Assembly: GCA_037962975.1 (NCBI GenBank)
Contig: CM075672.1
Location: 59,714,501-59,778,500, forward strand
Reading direction: 5' to 3'
Length of the DNA: 64,000 bases
DNA from: Clitoria ternatea
Lineage: Eukaryota > Streptophyta > Magnoliopsida > Fabales > Fabaceae
Of this stretch, positions 11,924 through 25,001 are shown one piece after another. Each line of letters starts with the position of its first letter. The stretch's first letter is position 1. Under the pieces are notes generated by a model. The model searched no databases. It saw nothing but the letters and a program-made list of their open reading frames with translations, and was not told the origin of the DNA. Position numbers and translations under genes: made by a program.

Positions 11924-12281
11924 TGTAACACTTAGACCTTCTTTATTAACCCCCTCTCCACTTTATGCTTTCACTTTGAACTTGTAACTGTTCCATTACT
12001 TCCTCCCACACCAAGGGGGCCCATTATACCTTTTCTCCCCCGCATGATAAACAAAAATCAAGGAGCGTAAGCTACTCACCAGATACTATTAGGGTGCATC
12101 ATCATGAGTTCAGACCCAATTCTCCTTATCACCCCACCAATCTCCTTTTTTCTGGCATGATTGTTATATAAATGGCCTAGAGGCTCCCCTTGTGTAATTA
12201 AGTGACATTTTAAAGTAATAAACCCTAATCCCTAGAGTAATTCTCTAGGTTTTTTATGTATTTGTCGCTTTATTGTGAACA
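11924..12281 (+). mobile_element. putative 5' LTR of Tat/Ogre-like element C
   Basis: The unit runs from TGTAACACTTAGACC to TTGTGAACA and is directly followed by a PBS-like TGGCGCCCACC. It contains a TATA box (TTATATAAATGG, about 12164-12175) and a poly-A-like AATAAA near 12219. The 3' limit is supported by the PBS. The 5' limit is a guess from the TG dinucleotide and lacks a partner LTR in the window. The interrupted gag-pol remnants to 35439 belong to it. Confidence 0.5.
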
Positions 12282-12284
12282 TTT

Positions 12285-12297
12285 TGGCGCCCACCAT
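12285..12297 (+). promoter_or_regulatory. primer-binding site of element C, split by an LTR insertion
   Basis: TGGCGCCCACCAT begins three bases after the LTR end. The bases ACCAT are the target duplication of the family B solo LTR, and the sequence resumes at 21287 with ACCATAGGCCCAG. The rejoined region resembles the PBS plus spacer of Tat-type elements. The primer tRNA was not assigned. Confidence 0.65.
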
Positions 12298-12960
12298 TGT
12301 AACAACCCTGGTTTTTCAAAATAGGAACCTAAGCTCTCAGAACCCCTGAGAGTATCACGCTAAGTATTTTGAGAGAATGAGGCTTAGGCTTGATCCTTAG
12401 GTCATTGTGAGAATGTAGGAAAATAAGATTTGAGAGGATGTGAGCAACAGATAGTTTAATTAAACGAAGAAGGGTGAGTAAGGGAGACTGTGTGCAATGG
12501 TAAACCCTAGAGAGACTTACTAAATTACTGACGATTTATATAGAGATAAATGTGTTTGATTCAGTAATTAGATTATTGATGAAGTATTGTATTCATGAAT
12601 GTATTCTGTTATTGATGCTAGAATTGATGAATTATGATATATCTTTAATTCTGATAGATTATAAGTGATGATGGTCAGTTATCTGATTGGGAACAGATTA
12701 AGAATAAGTAAATCCATTTAAGTATCAAGTTAGATTTAGAGGATAAATGATTATTAGAGCCCAAGATTTCATAAAACTTAATTAAACCTCCTTAATAAAA
12801 TGATCATAGAATAATACGTTATTTGGATGTCAGCAGATAAACAGATGTTGTTATTGAAGAGTTCAGTTAATTAATATAAAATGAAATAAATAGATAATCC
12901 TTATTTTAGTGTTTAACATTATCTGTGATAAGATTAAGATAAGGAAACGAGTCCTCTTAG

Positions 12961-15650
12961 TGTAACATCCCAAAATTTTAAAATAGAGGATTAATTAAGG
13001 AAAATAAATATTGACAAATTGAAGGTAAATTATCTAATGTCCCAACATATTGAAAATAATTAAATTAAGATTTTTGGGGACTGTTGGTGATTTATGGTGA
13101 CCGGTTAAGCTGAAAATGAGCCGGTTGAGATATGGATGTCGGACCAAGTATCTCTGAATGAGATGATATTGGTCAGGGCTGTTGAGAATAATATGGGGAA
13201 TCCGAATGTGTATTCGGAATAATTTTCAGATAAAGTATTGAGCCCAAACGAAGAGTCTGTTTGTGGAAAAATGATGAAGCTTTAATGAATGGAATTAAAA
13301 ATAAATCAAAACCCTAAATTTCCCTTCTATTTTCACGATGGCTTCTTCTCATTCCCGTGGAAACCTTCCTCTTCTTCTTTTCTCTACTTTTCCTTCTCCT
13401 TCTTCATCTCTTCTTCTTTCAAAACCCTAAGTTAAGGTGGTGTCATTTTCATTTCCTCCATTTTTGTTTGAAGAAGACTTGGAGCTTGAAGTCTCTCCTC
13501 TTTTCTTCTTCTCATTTTTGTGTGGCTACCTCTCCCCATTATAACCCATTTCGTTTTTGGGTAAGGTAAGCTCCTTTCACCACTTTTGGATGGGTCAATG
13601 TTAAGATTTTGTGATGATATGATTTGGGGAAGTCATGCATGTGAATGGGTATTTATTTGAGGCATTTAAAACTTGAGCCCTAAGGTGGGTGACAATAAAT
13701 GTGAGGTTTTAATAAGGGGTAAGTGTATTAGATGCATTTATGATGGTAAGAGATGAAGGTTAATGATGCATTAATGAGAGTTGTTGGGTTTTGGGAAAAC
13801 CCTAACTTTGAGATTTGGGGAAAATAGTTAATGCTGATTTAAGAATATATTTTATGAAGAGATGCATGACATTAAGAAACATGAATGTTGGTAGATGGTG
13901 TTTTATGAAGGTTGGGGCTAAAATTATCTTGTAGCCCTTGAATTTAATAAATGTGGCTTAATGGGAAGGAATTCCCGAAGCCTAACAAATGATGGAAAAT
14001 AATGCCTATGGCATGACTTGTACATGCTATGAATTAGTAGATATAATAATAGCCAATTAGAATTGAAATTGTGTTTTGAATAGTTGATTAATTGGGATTC
14101 TATATGCATGTTAATGTAGGATCCATTCCGAACGATGAGGCGGGTGCGTCTTACTAATCGGAATTCTTCTCTTGAGGTAGGAGAGGAGTCTTATGTTCTA
14201 AATGCATGAATTTGGATGTTATTTGATTGCCATATGTATTGGTATGCATGTTAGCCTTGCTTGAGACGATATGAGAAATTTGTAATGTGCTATATAGTGT
14301 GGATAATATGTTTGGCAACATGCTTTGGTGCATTTAGAATGTTCATGATATGCTATATGGTGATGTATAGTGATCAATGATATGGTGTTATGCTTGTATC
14401 TACCATGAATGTAATATGAATGTGGATGATGACTGATAAAGAATGATTGAAGTCTTTGCATTGATGATAAAGTGAGAAACATGAATGAGAACAAATGAGA
14501 ATGCCACACAAAGACTTAAATTAATGTGAATAGCCAACAATAATAAAAGCCTCGTGGTAATGTTGGTGTTGATGATGATGTATGGTGAGTGGCATGAATA
14601 GGATGCATAGAGTGAGAAATGCATATGATCGGCATTTGCATCCATGGCATACTGCATAGCCGCCGTTGTTGGAACATTAGGGGAATTCCCTCGGCCGACC
14701 TAGTGGGAGGGTGGCTCGGTGCACGAGCAAGATTTATTTCCCCTATGACTCGGTGTATGAGTCACGAAGCTGCCCATGTATTGCTTCGGGGAGCTACATG
14801 TGGCCGACCCTTATGGGGGGTTGCTGGAGCAATCTCGCTCGAGCGGGGGCCTTCTCGCCTAAGCGAGACTCAGTGGGAATCAATGTTTGGTCACTGGACC
14901 ATTTTTGCTTAGGCGAATTGGTCCTAGTCTGGTGGTCGCTCAAGCGAGGGAAAGTGTGGATCGGCACTAGACCATTTTTGCCCACGCGAGCTCTACCTCG
15001 CCCAAGCGAAAATGGGGCAGTGAGCTTCTGGGGTTGTTGGAGCAATCTCGCTCGAGCGGGATGGAATTCGCCCAAGCGAGATTGATTCCAGTGGCATACT
15101 TCTTCTCTCGCTCAAGCGCCTCGCTGGCTCGCCCAGGTTGGGCTTTTGCTTCTCGCTCAAGCGAGCTGGGGCTCGCTCAAGCGAGAGGAGCCCCTGATGC
15201 AAAACACCTTTCTTCGCTCAGTCTTTCTTAGACTCGCCCAAGCGTGCCTATGCTGGCTCGCTCAAGCGAATAGGATTCTCGCTTGAGCGAGTGGCACCCT
15301 GTATGCCCATATTTATTTTTGTTCAAATGATTGTATTTTCTTTACAATAAAACACCTTCATGCATTATCTTAAAGGTGTTCTTGTACATAATATGGGTCA
15401 TGGGATCTCATGAATTTCTTCCTCTTAAATTCAATCATACAACCATCAATTTAAATTAATTCTTCCACTGTTTTTAATTGGGAATTTATTATCAAATCAC
15501 ATTATTATTTACCCTCTTATATCTCCATATATGGGAGCGGTTTATCATAGATCCAGGTGTTGCACTAAGAGCTTCACCACTTATTTTCTTATTATCGAAT
15601 AATGATCTTTGAATCATGAAAAATTTCCCCGTATTTCCGGGGGCGTCTCA
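12961..15650 (+). mobile_element. solo LTR of family A (copy A2) nested in B1
   Basis: The unit starts TGTAACATCCC and ends GGGCGTCTCA, with perfect duplications CTTAG at 12956-12960 and 15651-15655. It is 2,690 bp. Start, GTGTCGGACCAAGTATCTC, the CTTCTCTTGAGGTAGGAG block and the terminal CTCATATATGG-like region align with A1 and with the Tekay LTRs. It lacks the 72-bp minisatellite. It carries its own palindrome array near the 3' end. Confidence 0.93.
14826..15293. repeat. palindrome array CTCGCTCAAGCGAG in LTR A2
   Basis: About 16 copies of the CTCGCTCAAGCGAG motif and variants (CTCGCTCGAGCGGG, CTCGCCTAAGCGAG, CTCGCCCAAGCGAA) lie in about 470 bp, ending about 360 bp before the LTR end as in A1. 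One A2 variant, CTCGCCTAAGCGAG, is the exact reverse complement of an A1 variant, CTCGCTTAGGCGAG. The Ser/Leu/Ala-rich open frames here are repeat artefacts. Confidence 0.95.
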
Positions 15651-18600
15651 CTTAGGACCGCCTCCTGAAGAATCGAGGGTAATTGACTTAGCCTAACCAG
15701 CCAAATCAAAACCCTCAACGTTTCTTAAGTTTGATTGTTTATATACCTCGGGGTGTCCAATGGTGACACGGTCAGTCCCTAATAACCCATTTCGACATTT
15801 TAGGAATGTTTCATGAAGAGCTCAAAGTTCGATTTGGTCTCTACCAACCTCACCCACGAGTCAATTCATTTCTTCGGAAGCCCAATCTACGTGCTCCTGA
15901 CGTTTTTGACGTAGTTTCCTCAAACAGTGTTCAATTGAGGTAATTCCAATTTCATTCACTTCATTTCAAAGATATCTTCAAACTCTATTTCTAGCCTCAA
16001 TCTCAAATTCCTACCCTGTCACACTCAAATTCAAGAGTTTACTAAAATCATCATAGAACCATGATTATTCACGTTTTATGTTGCGCATGGTTCGTTTGAA
16101 AATTCATAACTCTATCGTATTGTCTCTATTTCTTGCAAACTTGGTGTCAAAATCACCATAACAAAATTATATATATTTGTCATGAAGACTTAGAAAGCTA
16201 GATCCTCACAGATTGATACAGTTTTTAGAATCTTTGCTAGCCCATGAGTTTCACGTCACTATGCTAATAAGCCCCAGAAAAATTGCTATATCACCCTCTT
16301 CCGGGACTCAAATCACTTCGTTCTTTTTGGTATAGATCCATATCAAAACTATCTACAATTATTATGAAGATCATGAAGGCCAATTCTCAAAGGAGAATTA
16401 ATTACAAAATTTATTTCTACAGCCCTACCTGATTCGAAGGCGATCAGAGCATCCTATTGTATTTTGATCATATCTTGGGCTAAAGGTATCGGATTGCTGC
16501 AAATGATATATAACATTAAATAGGAAAGAAAGATCTAAAAACTTCATGAAGGGCTCGAAATCAAATTCCCACTCCATAAATCCCACAATTTAAAACACTA
16601 CACCAATTCATGTTTCTCCAGCAATAGCTTGCACTAGGTATAGTATTTTCCACATATCTCTCTCATATGGTCATGAAATTGAATGAGGCCTTCACCAAAC
16701 GTTTACGAATCCATTTATACACAACGTTGATGAAGAAACCAAAGTCTAATTCACAGCCCATTTGGCCCAGAAAAATTATTTGTTCAAGGGACAAAAATCC
16801 CGTTACAACCCTGCACTAGTTCAGTATTTGGGCCATATCTCACTCACTCCTTGATGGATTTTTCTGTTATTTATATGGATTTAAATAGGACAAAAAGTTC
16901 TATAACTTTTATGTTTAGGCCATTTTCTAAATCGACACAGAAGGGGCCGAAAATTCCCGTAAAAATTAACGCCCAACACCTTGACACATCAGCTCCCATG
17001 CAACATGAGCCAATCAACTTGCAACACCAATGGACACTTGTCTCCTTCACCTTGAACTCTTCCTCCATGAATTTCCACAGCCTGATACATGTCCTCCTAT
17101 GTGTCCAGCAATGGTTAACTCCTTTCCCAACAAGCTACAACAGCTTGCTTCACTAGGAGAAGTAATGACATAGTATCATGTCATGATAAGCCATCACCTA
17201 AATCATCATGCCATACCCTATACCATGCCACATCATTCATTAGGATTGTCTTCTTTTCCTTGCCCATTCACGTTCAGAGTTGCAAGCTTAGGACTAAGAC
17301 TTTAACACACCACATTCTTTGATTTCACTATGCCTTATGCCATACACATGATGCCTCCACTTCATCCAACACACTTACCACTAACTTACTCTCTTCTCTA
17401 AAATTTCAATAGCCATCTCTTCTCTATTCCAGCCACCAAACTTGCTTCTTATCACCTTCCATAATCCATTATCCCAAGCTTTATTCATCAAGCTCCACCA
17501 TTCCTAGGAACCGTGACCATCCAAGGTCACCAAGGTGAGAAAAATCGCGTTTTAAACTCTTGAACTTGTCATTTTTATTTCTTGTGCCAAAACAATTTTT
17601 GTTTCTTAATTTTGTGGCATTGTCCTCATTGTTTTGGAAGCCAAACTCGTGACTCCATTGTCCCCTCTTGGTTGCATGTGTAGTTTTCTCAAAATCGGGA
17701 ATTTAGGCGACGATCGGAGGCGACCGACGGAAGATTTCGAGTGATCGGTAAATTTTGGTAACCGATTCTCTAGACTCACTAAATTCTGAAATCTTCATGG
17801 TTGTTTTCTTGATTCCCCTTGCTGCCCATGTTTGGTGTTGTGTGAAAAATTTACGCATGTCGATTTCCTAAGGTACCGGGGGCGATCGACAACGAACGGC
17901 GGGAGATTTCTAACAAATGGTGAACCTTTGGTAAAAAACTCTTTCAACTTCAATTAAATCCATGGCTGTCCTACTAATTGCCTTGCTAAACTGTGGCTGT
18001 TTTCCTCTTTCTCAACCATGCATGTTTATTTTTCTTAAGATCCGGGAGCCTAGACAACGATCGGTATACGTTAGGACCAATCGGCGGAATTTTCGACAAA
18101 ATCTTCAAACTTCTCCTCCGGGCAGCAGCAAAACCATGAGGTAAAGGGGGTCTCCATCTCATTTGTTTTCAATCCTAGTTGTGTTATGATGGTGATTACG
18201 TATTTAGGAACATACGTTGCAAGTTTCGTCGTGATCCGACGGTCGAATTTCAAATCGTAGAAATTTTCGTAATCGATAACCCAAAACTTACATTTTGAAA
18301 TAATTAATATTCTAAAATTATTTGGTACAACACGACGTTCGTATACCCGAAAGAATTCTCTCGCAATCGGACGTTCAAAAAGGAATTTAGGAAAAAATTT
18401 AGCGTTAAGCGGGCTCGATTTCATTCGATATGGTTGTAACTAATAAATTTCAATTGTTGGAAATTATTATGTAAATTGTAGAACACTATCCGGTAAGCCT
18501 CGCCATTAGATAGTTAATTCGTCATTAATCATTATTGAATCGTTTCACAAAATATTTCGTACGATAAAAGAATCTTCGATCGTTAGTCGCAAAAAGGTTT

Positions 18601-21291
18601 CTAGAGTTAAAGTAAAGAAATTGAATTTTTAGAAGAGTTTCTTATGATGATATAAATCAAAATAGGAATAAAGAGATTTAATTTAGAGAAAATTTATTTA
18701 AAGTGGTGATAAAAAGTTTGGCTCTTAAAAATGAAATTTTTAAAGTAAGTAAATAGATATACTTTGGTATTTGGATAATTTAATTCAAAAAAAATAAAAA
18801 TGGGTATGACAGTATAGTTGAATAAATTGAAGATTTTTTTCTCTTGGATCATATAGGGATTCTTGGAAGGAATAAAAGTAAGTAATAAGTATTGGTAGGA
18901 AAAGAAGAAAACGTTGATGATTAACTTTAGCCACCACTTTAGTGACTATTTTGGTGATCAATTAAGGGAAGGGAATGATAACTTTAGAGACTAAGGAAAT
19001 GGGATAGAAGTCTTTAAAGAGAACCGGGTAATAAGAATGAATTTAGAACTAATTATTTTAGGATATTCTTTTTCAGGCAATGAATTAATAAACGAATAAT
19101 TTAACTATTATGATTAAGGAAAGAATCTAAAGGAAAAGTTAGTCTAGATTAAAATGGTTAATAACGAAGGCATGAAAGTTAGTTACACAAAATATTAGTA
19201 TGATAAAAGAGAAAGTAATTAGACTAAATATTGATTTCCTTAAATGACTAAGATACCTTGAATTAGAGAAATCCAACGTTCGTGTGTAGGTAAATTATCC
19301 CAAGAGAAAAAGGATTGAATACGGTTAGAGAAAGTGAGTTGACTAATTAAGTTATTAAGGAAGAGTTATTTAATCTAGTGAAAAACTAAGTTAAAGAAAA
19401 TATTGTGATTATTTGCAAGGAATTAAGATAAGGTAAATACAAGATATATGATGAAGTAAAGTATGGAAGTTACGATTTATTTAAAAATGAAGATAAGATA
19501 ATAGTCATCGAAAATAATCAAAAACTAACTAAGAATTTAGCAAGGAATATCAAACGATAAAAATCTAATAGACTAGTTTTACTTAATAAGTTCATAGAGA
19601 ATTATAAATGGTCCTTAATTACACTTGAAAGCTTACTGAGTTGATAAGAATTTAATCAATGTACTACTAAGTGAACCCAGACAATGAGACCTCATGAATA
19701 TGTACGTGTTTGATATGTGGTGTGCTAAGTGATTATGTGATGGTTTCTTAAGTACAATGAATGTATGTGTGTACTAGTTGTGCAAGGTGCATATGTGATG
19801 AGATGTGTCATGTTTGTGACAATGTGTATATGTGATGTGACATGATGAATAGCACTGGTATGATGCTACTGTATACTTGTTGATGTGGTATGGTTGTGAA
19901 CATCGTATAATGCATGGATAACTAGATGAGGAATTTGTAAATAAAAGATTTGGAAAATGGTATCGGTAGAGGTCCCGAAATGATTAAAGATAAAAGTATG
20001 TGAGACCCGGATCCGAGATGAAATATGGGCGTTGAAGCGCCAATATACCCAAATTGTTGAGAAAGTGTAAAACCTCACTTCATTCCTAAGTGTCGAGCAC
20101 GTACTATAATAAAGAAAATGAGAAGACTTAGTTACACTGAGTAAAGAAAAGGACTCGACATTAGGAATGGAGGGGAGTCATTTGGGGGACCCTACCGAGG
20201 ACCATTGAATAAAAATGAATCATTGAATTGTTCATCATGAATTGGAGTTGAGAAGGGATGTTTGAAAAATCCCCTAGAGCATACAGTGAGGGGTACACTG
20301 AAGAATCTGCCGCCCCTCGATACCCGAGGGCAGTCTTGGGAGTATCACCGGAGGCGGGAATTCCAAGTGGCATCGGATTCGCGCCCGTCGCCGGACAGCC
20401 CATAGCAAACTCTGGTATACTTCGACAAGAGGCGGGATTTTCTATAACCGTGGAGTGCCCGTTCTGTGGTGATGTGTGATATATGTGATTGGCCATTTTG
20501 ATGTTGGGACTGAGAGTCCTTACCCATTGTGAAAACCAGAACGAGGAGAGCTCCGGTCGCTCTAATTGGGGAGGGGAGATAAGGGTGGCGTTGTTGTGCA
20601 CATGGATATTATATATAAGATTGTTAAGGAGGAGATGGGCCCACATGCATCATGATGACTAATAAAAGATTTGAATAACGAAATGAATTCATGCATTGCA
20701 TTACTATGTTGAAATTATGATTGCTTGTTGTTTAAATATGATCTTATAGATATTAGTAACCCTGAGAGGTGACTGGGAAGATGGGAATGTTCAACTAAGA
20801 TACAGAATGGTGAGATAACTTAAAGTGTATTTTAGGAATCCTAAAGAGAGCGGGTCGGACTCGATCTTGGATTATTTATGTTGTATATGGGCAGGTGTTG
20901 ATGAGACACCTTCCCGATTATTGTGGAGGTGAAGACTCACCTTTACAACTATTTTTCCAGACTTCCAGGTTGGACCAAACACCGTAGAGGATCACAAGAC
21001 TTCGTATCAAGGATCACGCGAGTTCTTCTTGGACCGAGGACAGGAAGATTAGGATAGATTATTCTATTTTCATTTGTCGGAGCCTGCGTGCCCCTTCACT
21101 TTTAGTATGTACAGTTACTGCTATGACCATATAGTATATATAATATGTTGTATATAAGGTGTATCTGTTCCACCAAATTTCTTTATACAAAAAAAAAACT
21201 TCCACATTTTTCTAAAACTCGTAACCTCTCAGTTGACCAGGATGATCTAGTGGAAGGGATTGTCCTAGTTCACCGAGGGTGTTACAACCAT

Positions 21292-22137
21292 AGGCCCAGT
21301 AAAATGGTTTCTACACACGTAAAAACCCTAATCTCGAAGAAGAAGAGGAAGGACAATGGTGACCATCGCAACAACCACAGCCGTCGGAAGGACGACAACT
21401 CATAACAGCAGCCATGGAACAGAGATGATCAGGTGCAGAAACTAACAACCATGGTTGAGACATTGCAACGAACGGTAGAGGAATTACAACGAGAAAATCA
21501 CAAGTTACGTACTCGTAGAACAAAAGAAAGAGAGGCCTTAAGTTACCACAACTCCCATACCACCCAGCTAGAGACTGACTATCATGACACTCAGTCGATA
21601 AAGGGAACTCACTAACTTGATCAGAAAGATCCATATGTTGCATACACGTTCATGGTGAAGATCATGGCGGTCGTGACCCCCTAAAACTACAAGCCACCAG
21701 CCATGGAAAAATATGACGAGAGAGGGGACCTGGAAGAGCACCTTACCATGTTCACCACCACCATGCTGATCACGGGAGCTTCTGATGCCTTACTTTAAAG
21801 GACGTTCCCAATCACATTAACCAAGTCTACCCTACGATGGTTCTCTAACCTCCCATTGAGGACCCTATCACGATTTGCAGAATTGACAGAGAAATTCCTA
21901 AGTCAATTTACGTCCAGCCAGGGGTGCAACAAACCTCCCATAGCCTGGTAAATCTAAGACAAGGGCGTGACGAAACCCTTAAGCAATTTGCTACCCGCTT
22001 CAACGAGCAAGCCATCCAGATACACAACCTTTAGCTCGGAGGTTGCACTGCACGCAATTCAAACAAGGTTGTACCCTGATAAGTTTTCTGACTCACTGGC
22101 CAAAAAACCCTCTATGGATATAGATGACCCTAGGTAG
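21292..22137 (+). pseudogene. gag fragment of element C
   Basis: After the B1 insertion the element C leader resumes (TAGGCCCAGTAAAATGG), with a possible gag start ATG at 21304. Three-frame reading gives a basic region, a coiled-coil-like stretch (MVETLQRTVEELQREN) and then the typical Tat gag core (DLEEHLTMFTTTMLITGASD, then STLRWFSNLP, then AELTEKFLSQF). Several stops and frameshifts interrupt it, so it is dead. It is cut at 22137 by LTR A3 and continues at 27407. Confidence 0.8.
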
Positions 22138-23209
22138 TGTCACACCCCGATTTTCTAGACCTGAATCCTGACGTAATCAAGATAATAATTAATAAAGATA
22201 CGAGTAAATTTTTTGCGTTTAAAATAATTTCAAAACACCACAATGATTACATCAAGACCTAAACCACAGAAAACCGAAGAGTGAAATTTAATAATTTATA
22301 AACTAGATCGCTAATCAAAATGCCCATATATGTATACAAAATAATTTGAGTTTATAGCGGAAGAAGAATATGTATACGGGGCACCCGCCTAGTTCCATAT
22401 ATAAAGATATGGAAAAAGACTCAAACAACCATACAACTACATCATATAAGCCAAATAGGTCACAACCAAACAAGCATCCAAATATCATTCATTGCCTATC
22501 ATGAATTTCAACCTTAGCTTATGTATTATCAATACATCATCCATATACATTGTCATCCATACAATATGATCAAATCGATGGTTATCAACTATCATCTTAT
22601 ACAATTCATTCATCACAACATAATTAATAGTCATTGTTGGCCAAGGCTTTTCGTTACAACTATTTACCTTCCTCAAAAACTTTAGCTCAAAAGCATATTC
22701 TCATCCCATGACAACCCTGCATCACAATGCTAAAAAGGAGACAACATGGGAGAGTGAGTTATACATTCAAAATGACGAATATAAATACATTGTGATTATA
22801 TGTACATGCATTCAACCAACATGCGTGCTTTGTTAGAATTCATTAATTCATCATTGAACCATCATCAAGGTATTATATTAGGCTTACAAGCCTCATCATT
22901 CACAATTTATGTCAAACACAAGCACAAGCACATACACAATCATATAGCCCTACATCATTATGGGCATTCACAATTATCATTATTAAGTCATTTGAATCTT
23001 AAATCAATTAACACCCTCTCAAGAGGTTCTCATCTCTATTTGGTCATCTCCATCTCAAATGCCATGTACCTATGGCTAATGCATATGTCAACTGTTTAAT
23101 GCATATGCAATGGATCCATTTCTTACCATTAGGTGATCGCAACCACCATATCATTCATTTCATAAATCTACATATCAATTGTCATCACGTCGATTTCCCG
23201 CCTCATAAG

Positions 23210-23700
23210 GGGTACTCCCTTCATGGAACCCCGCAAGGTTATTCATTTCACAAATATCATATCATCATCATGTCGGGTACTCTCTTCGTGGAACCCTGCA
23301 AGGTTATTCATTCATCAAATATCATAACATCATTACATCGGGTACTCCCTTCATGGAAACCCGCAAGGTTATTCATTTCACAAATATCATATCATCATCA
23401 TGTCGGGTACTCCCTTTGTGGAACCCCGCAAGGTTATTCATTCATCAAATATCATAACATCATCACATCGGGTACTCCCTTCGTGGAACCCCGCAAGGTT
23501 ATTCATTCATCAAATATCATAATATCATCACATCGGGTACTCCCTTCGTGGAACCCCACAAGGTTATTCATTTCAGAAATATCATATCATCATCACGTCG
23601 GGTAATCCCTTCGTGGAACCCCGCAAGGTTATTCATTAATCAAATATCATAACATCATCACGTCGGGTACTCCCTTCATGGAACCCGGCAAGGTTATTCA
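23210..23700. repeat. 65-bp minisatellite in LTR A3
   Basis: GGTACTCCCTTCGTGGAACC begins at 23341, 23406, 23471, 23536, 23601 and 23666 (with small variants), an exact 65-bp period, with two more units before. The core is the reverse complement of the 72-bp unit core in A1 (CCTTGCGGGGTNCCACGAAGG). The two copies therefore expanded different-length versions of one motif. Confidence 0.9.
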
Positions 23701-24862
23701 TTGTGATCGTAACCACATAATATCAATGCTATGCCATGCCATGAATGCAACAATGCAATGACGCATATTCCAATCTTAACCTCGCAAGGATATCTTACCC
23801 TCCCACATAGGGATATATTTTAATTTGGCATTTTCAATAATTAACATACAATTATTTACAAAACCCCTCAAGGCATATCATTCATATACTTTGCATCTCA
23901 ATGGCCACAATACTATTCTCACATTAATCCACGCATGGAATTCAAGAATCATAGCAAGCATCATAATATGAGTCCACACATAGGAATCAATCAAAGCATG
24001 TTAATAAACATATTTCAAGTTTGTAGCATCACATGCTAGCCAATACAATTCAAGTTACATATACAAGACTTCACTTGCATCAAACACAATGGCATAACAA
24101 TAATAATGATCACTGTTTTATCAAGGGTATGTTCAACAACAATATCCCTTTTCATTCAACATCATTAATCATTATTCAATATGTATGGCATCATCCATTT
24201 TTAATCACCATCGATACTTTTTCAAAATTCTTTGAGTTATAATAACTCATTGCCATTCAATTGTCCCCTCATTAGTTTCATCGTCAATTAAGGTGCATCA
24301 TACAATCACATCATTTACTTTTCATCATGATTCATAATATATCAATAGAGAGGAAGCATACATGTTTTCATAACATTGCATAGGTATACACATACCTTGC
24401 CATGGCCTTAAGCCATTCCCTAATCACCACAAAGACACACCACACAGATACCTCTAGTGAATTCACTCTTTTTTGCATAATAAAAGGGGTTTTGGATACT
24501 AATGAGCTCATGACAAATTTCAACATCAAGACATGAGGAAAGCTCATTTTTATTCTTAAAAATAATGGGACATGTCACAAATATCACCTATTAGTCCCAA
24601 TTTGATAACCATAAAAAGTTAGGCTCAAAACCCTCTTAAATTTGAATTTTATGATGCAGTAGGTCCGGTGTTTTATGCCTAATGAGAGTTAGAAAACTCC
24701 AATTAATGTGAGACCAATTCTCACACCTCTGTAACACAATTATCTACAACTTTCGTGAAGAAGTTAGAGGCCAAAAATGTAATTAAGATGCCCAAATGGG
24801 CCAAAACCAGCAAAGAAATCATAACAGTTGGAAAAACAACATAATAGTGGCCATAACAGGGC

Positions 24863-25001
24863 TTTGAATCGATTCAAGCCCATATGAATCGATTCAAGAA
24901 CTTCCAGAGAGCTTTGAATCAAGTCAAAACTTGTGTGAATCAATTCAAACACTTCTAGAGAGCTTTGAATCAATTCATGCACTATTTTGAATTGATTCAA
25001 G
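24863..25001. repeat. palindrome array TTGAATCGATTCAAG in LTR A3
   Basis: Six copies of TTGAATCGATTCAAG or its decayed forms (TTGAATCAATTC, TTGAATTGATTCAAG) occur in 139 bp, in close pairs separated by a spacer with CTTCCAGAGAG. Half the CpGs have decayed to TpG/CpA, unlike in the other arrays. Confidence 0.9.

Larger units (their letters stand above)
12298..21286 (+). mobile_element. giant solo LTR of family B (copy B1)
   Basis: The unit starts TGTAACAACC and ends GGGTGTTACA, flanked by perfect 5-bp duplications ACCAT (12293-12297, 21287-21291). After removing the nested LTR A2 and its duplication it is about 6.29 kb. A related minus-strand copy with its own TSD is at 28161-34719. No gag, pol or PBS is present inside. 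I call it a solo LTR from the TG..CA ends, the 7-bp inverted termini (TGTAACA/TGTTACA) and the TSD. The region 17690-18420 has GATCGGNGGNGA-like clusters but no clear palindrome array. Short open frames in it look fortuitous. Confidence 0.85.

Noticed and set aside
23190..23700. Regular 65-bp repeats considered as a CRISPR-like array
   Set aside because: The whole unit is repeated, including the spacer; the context is a plant LTR.
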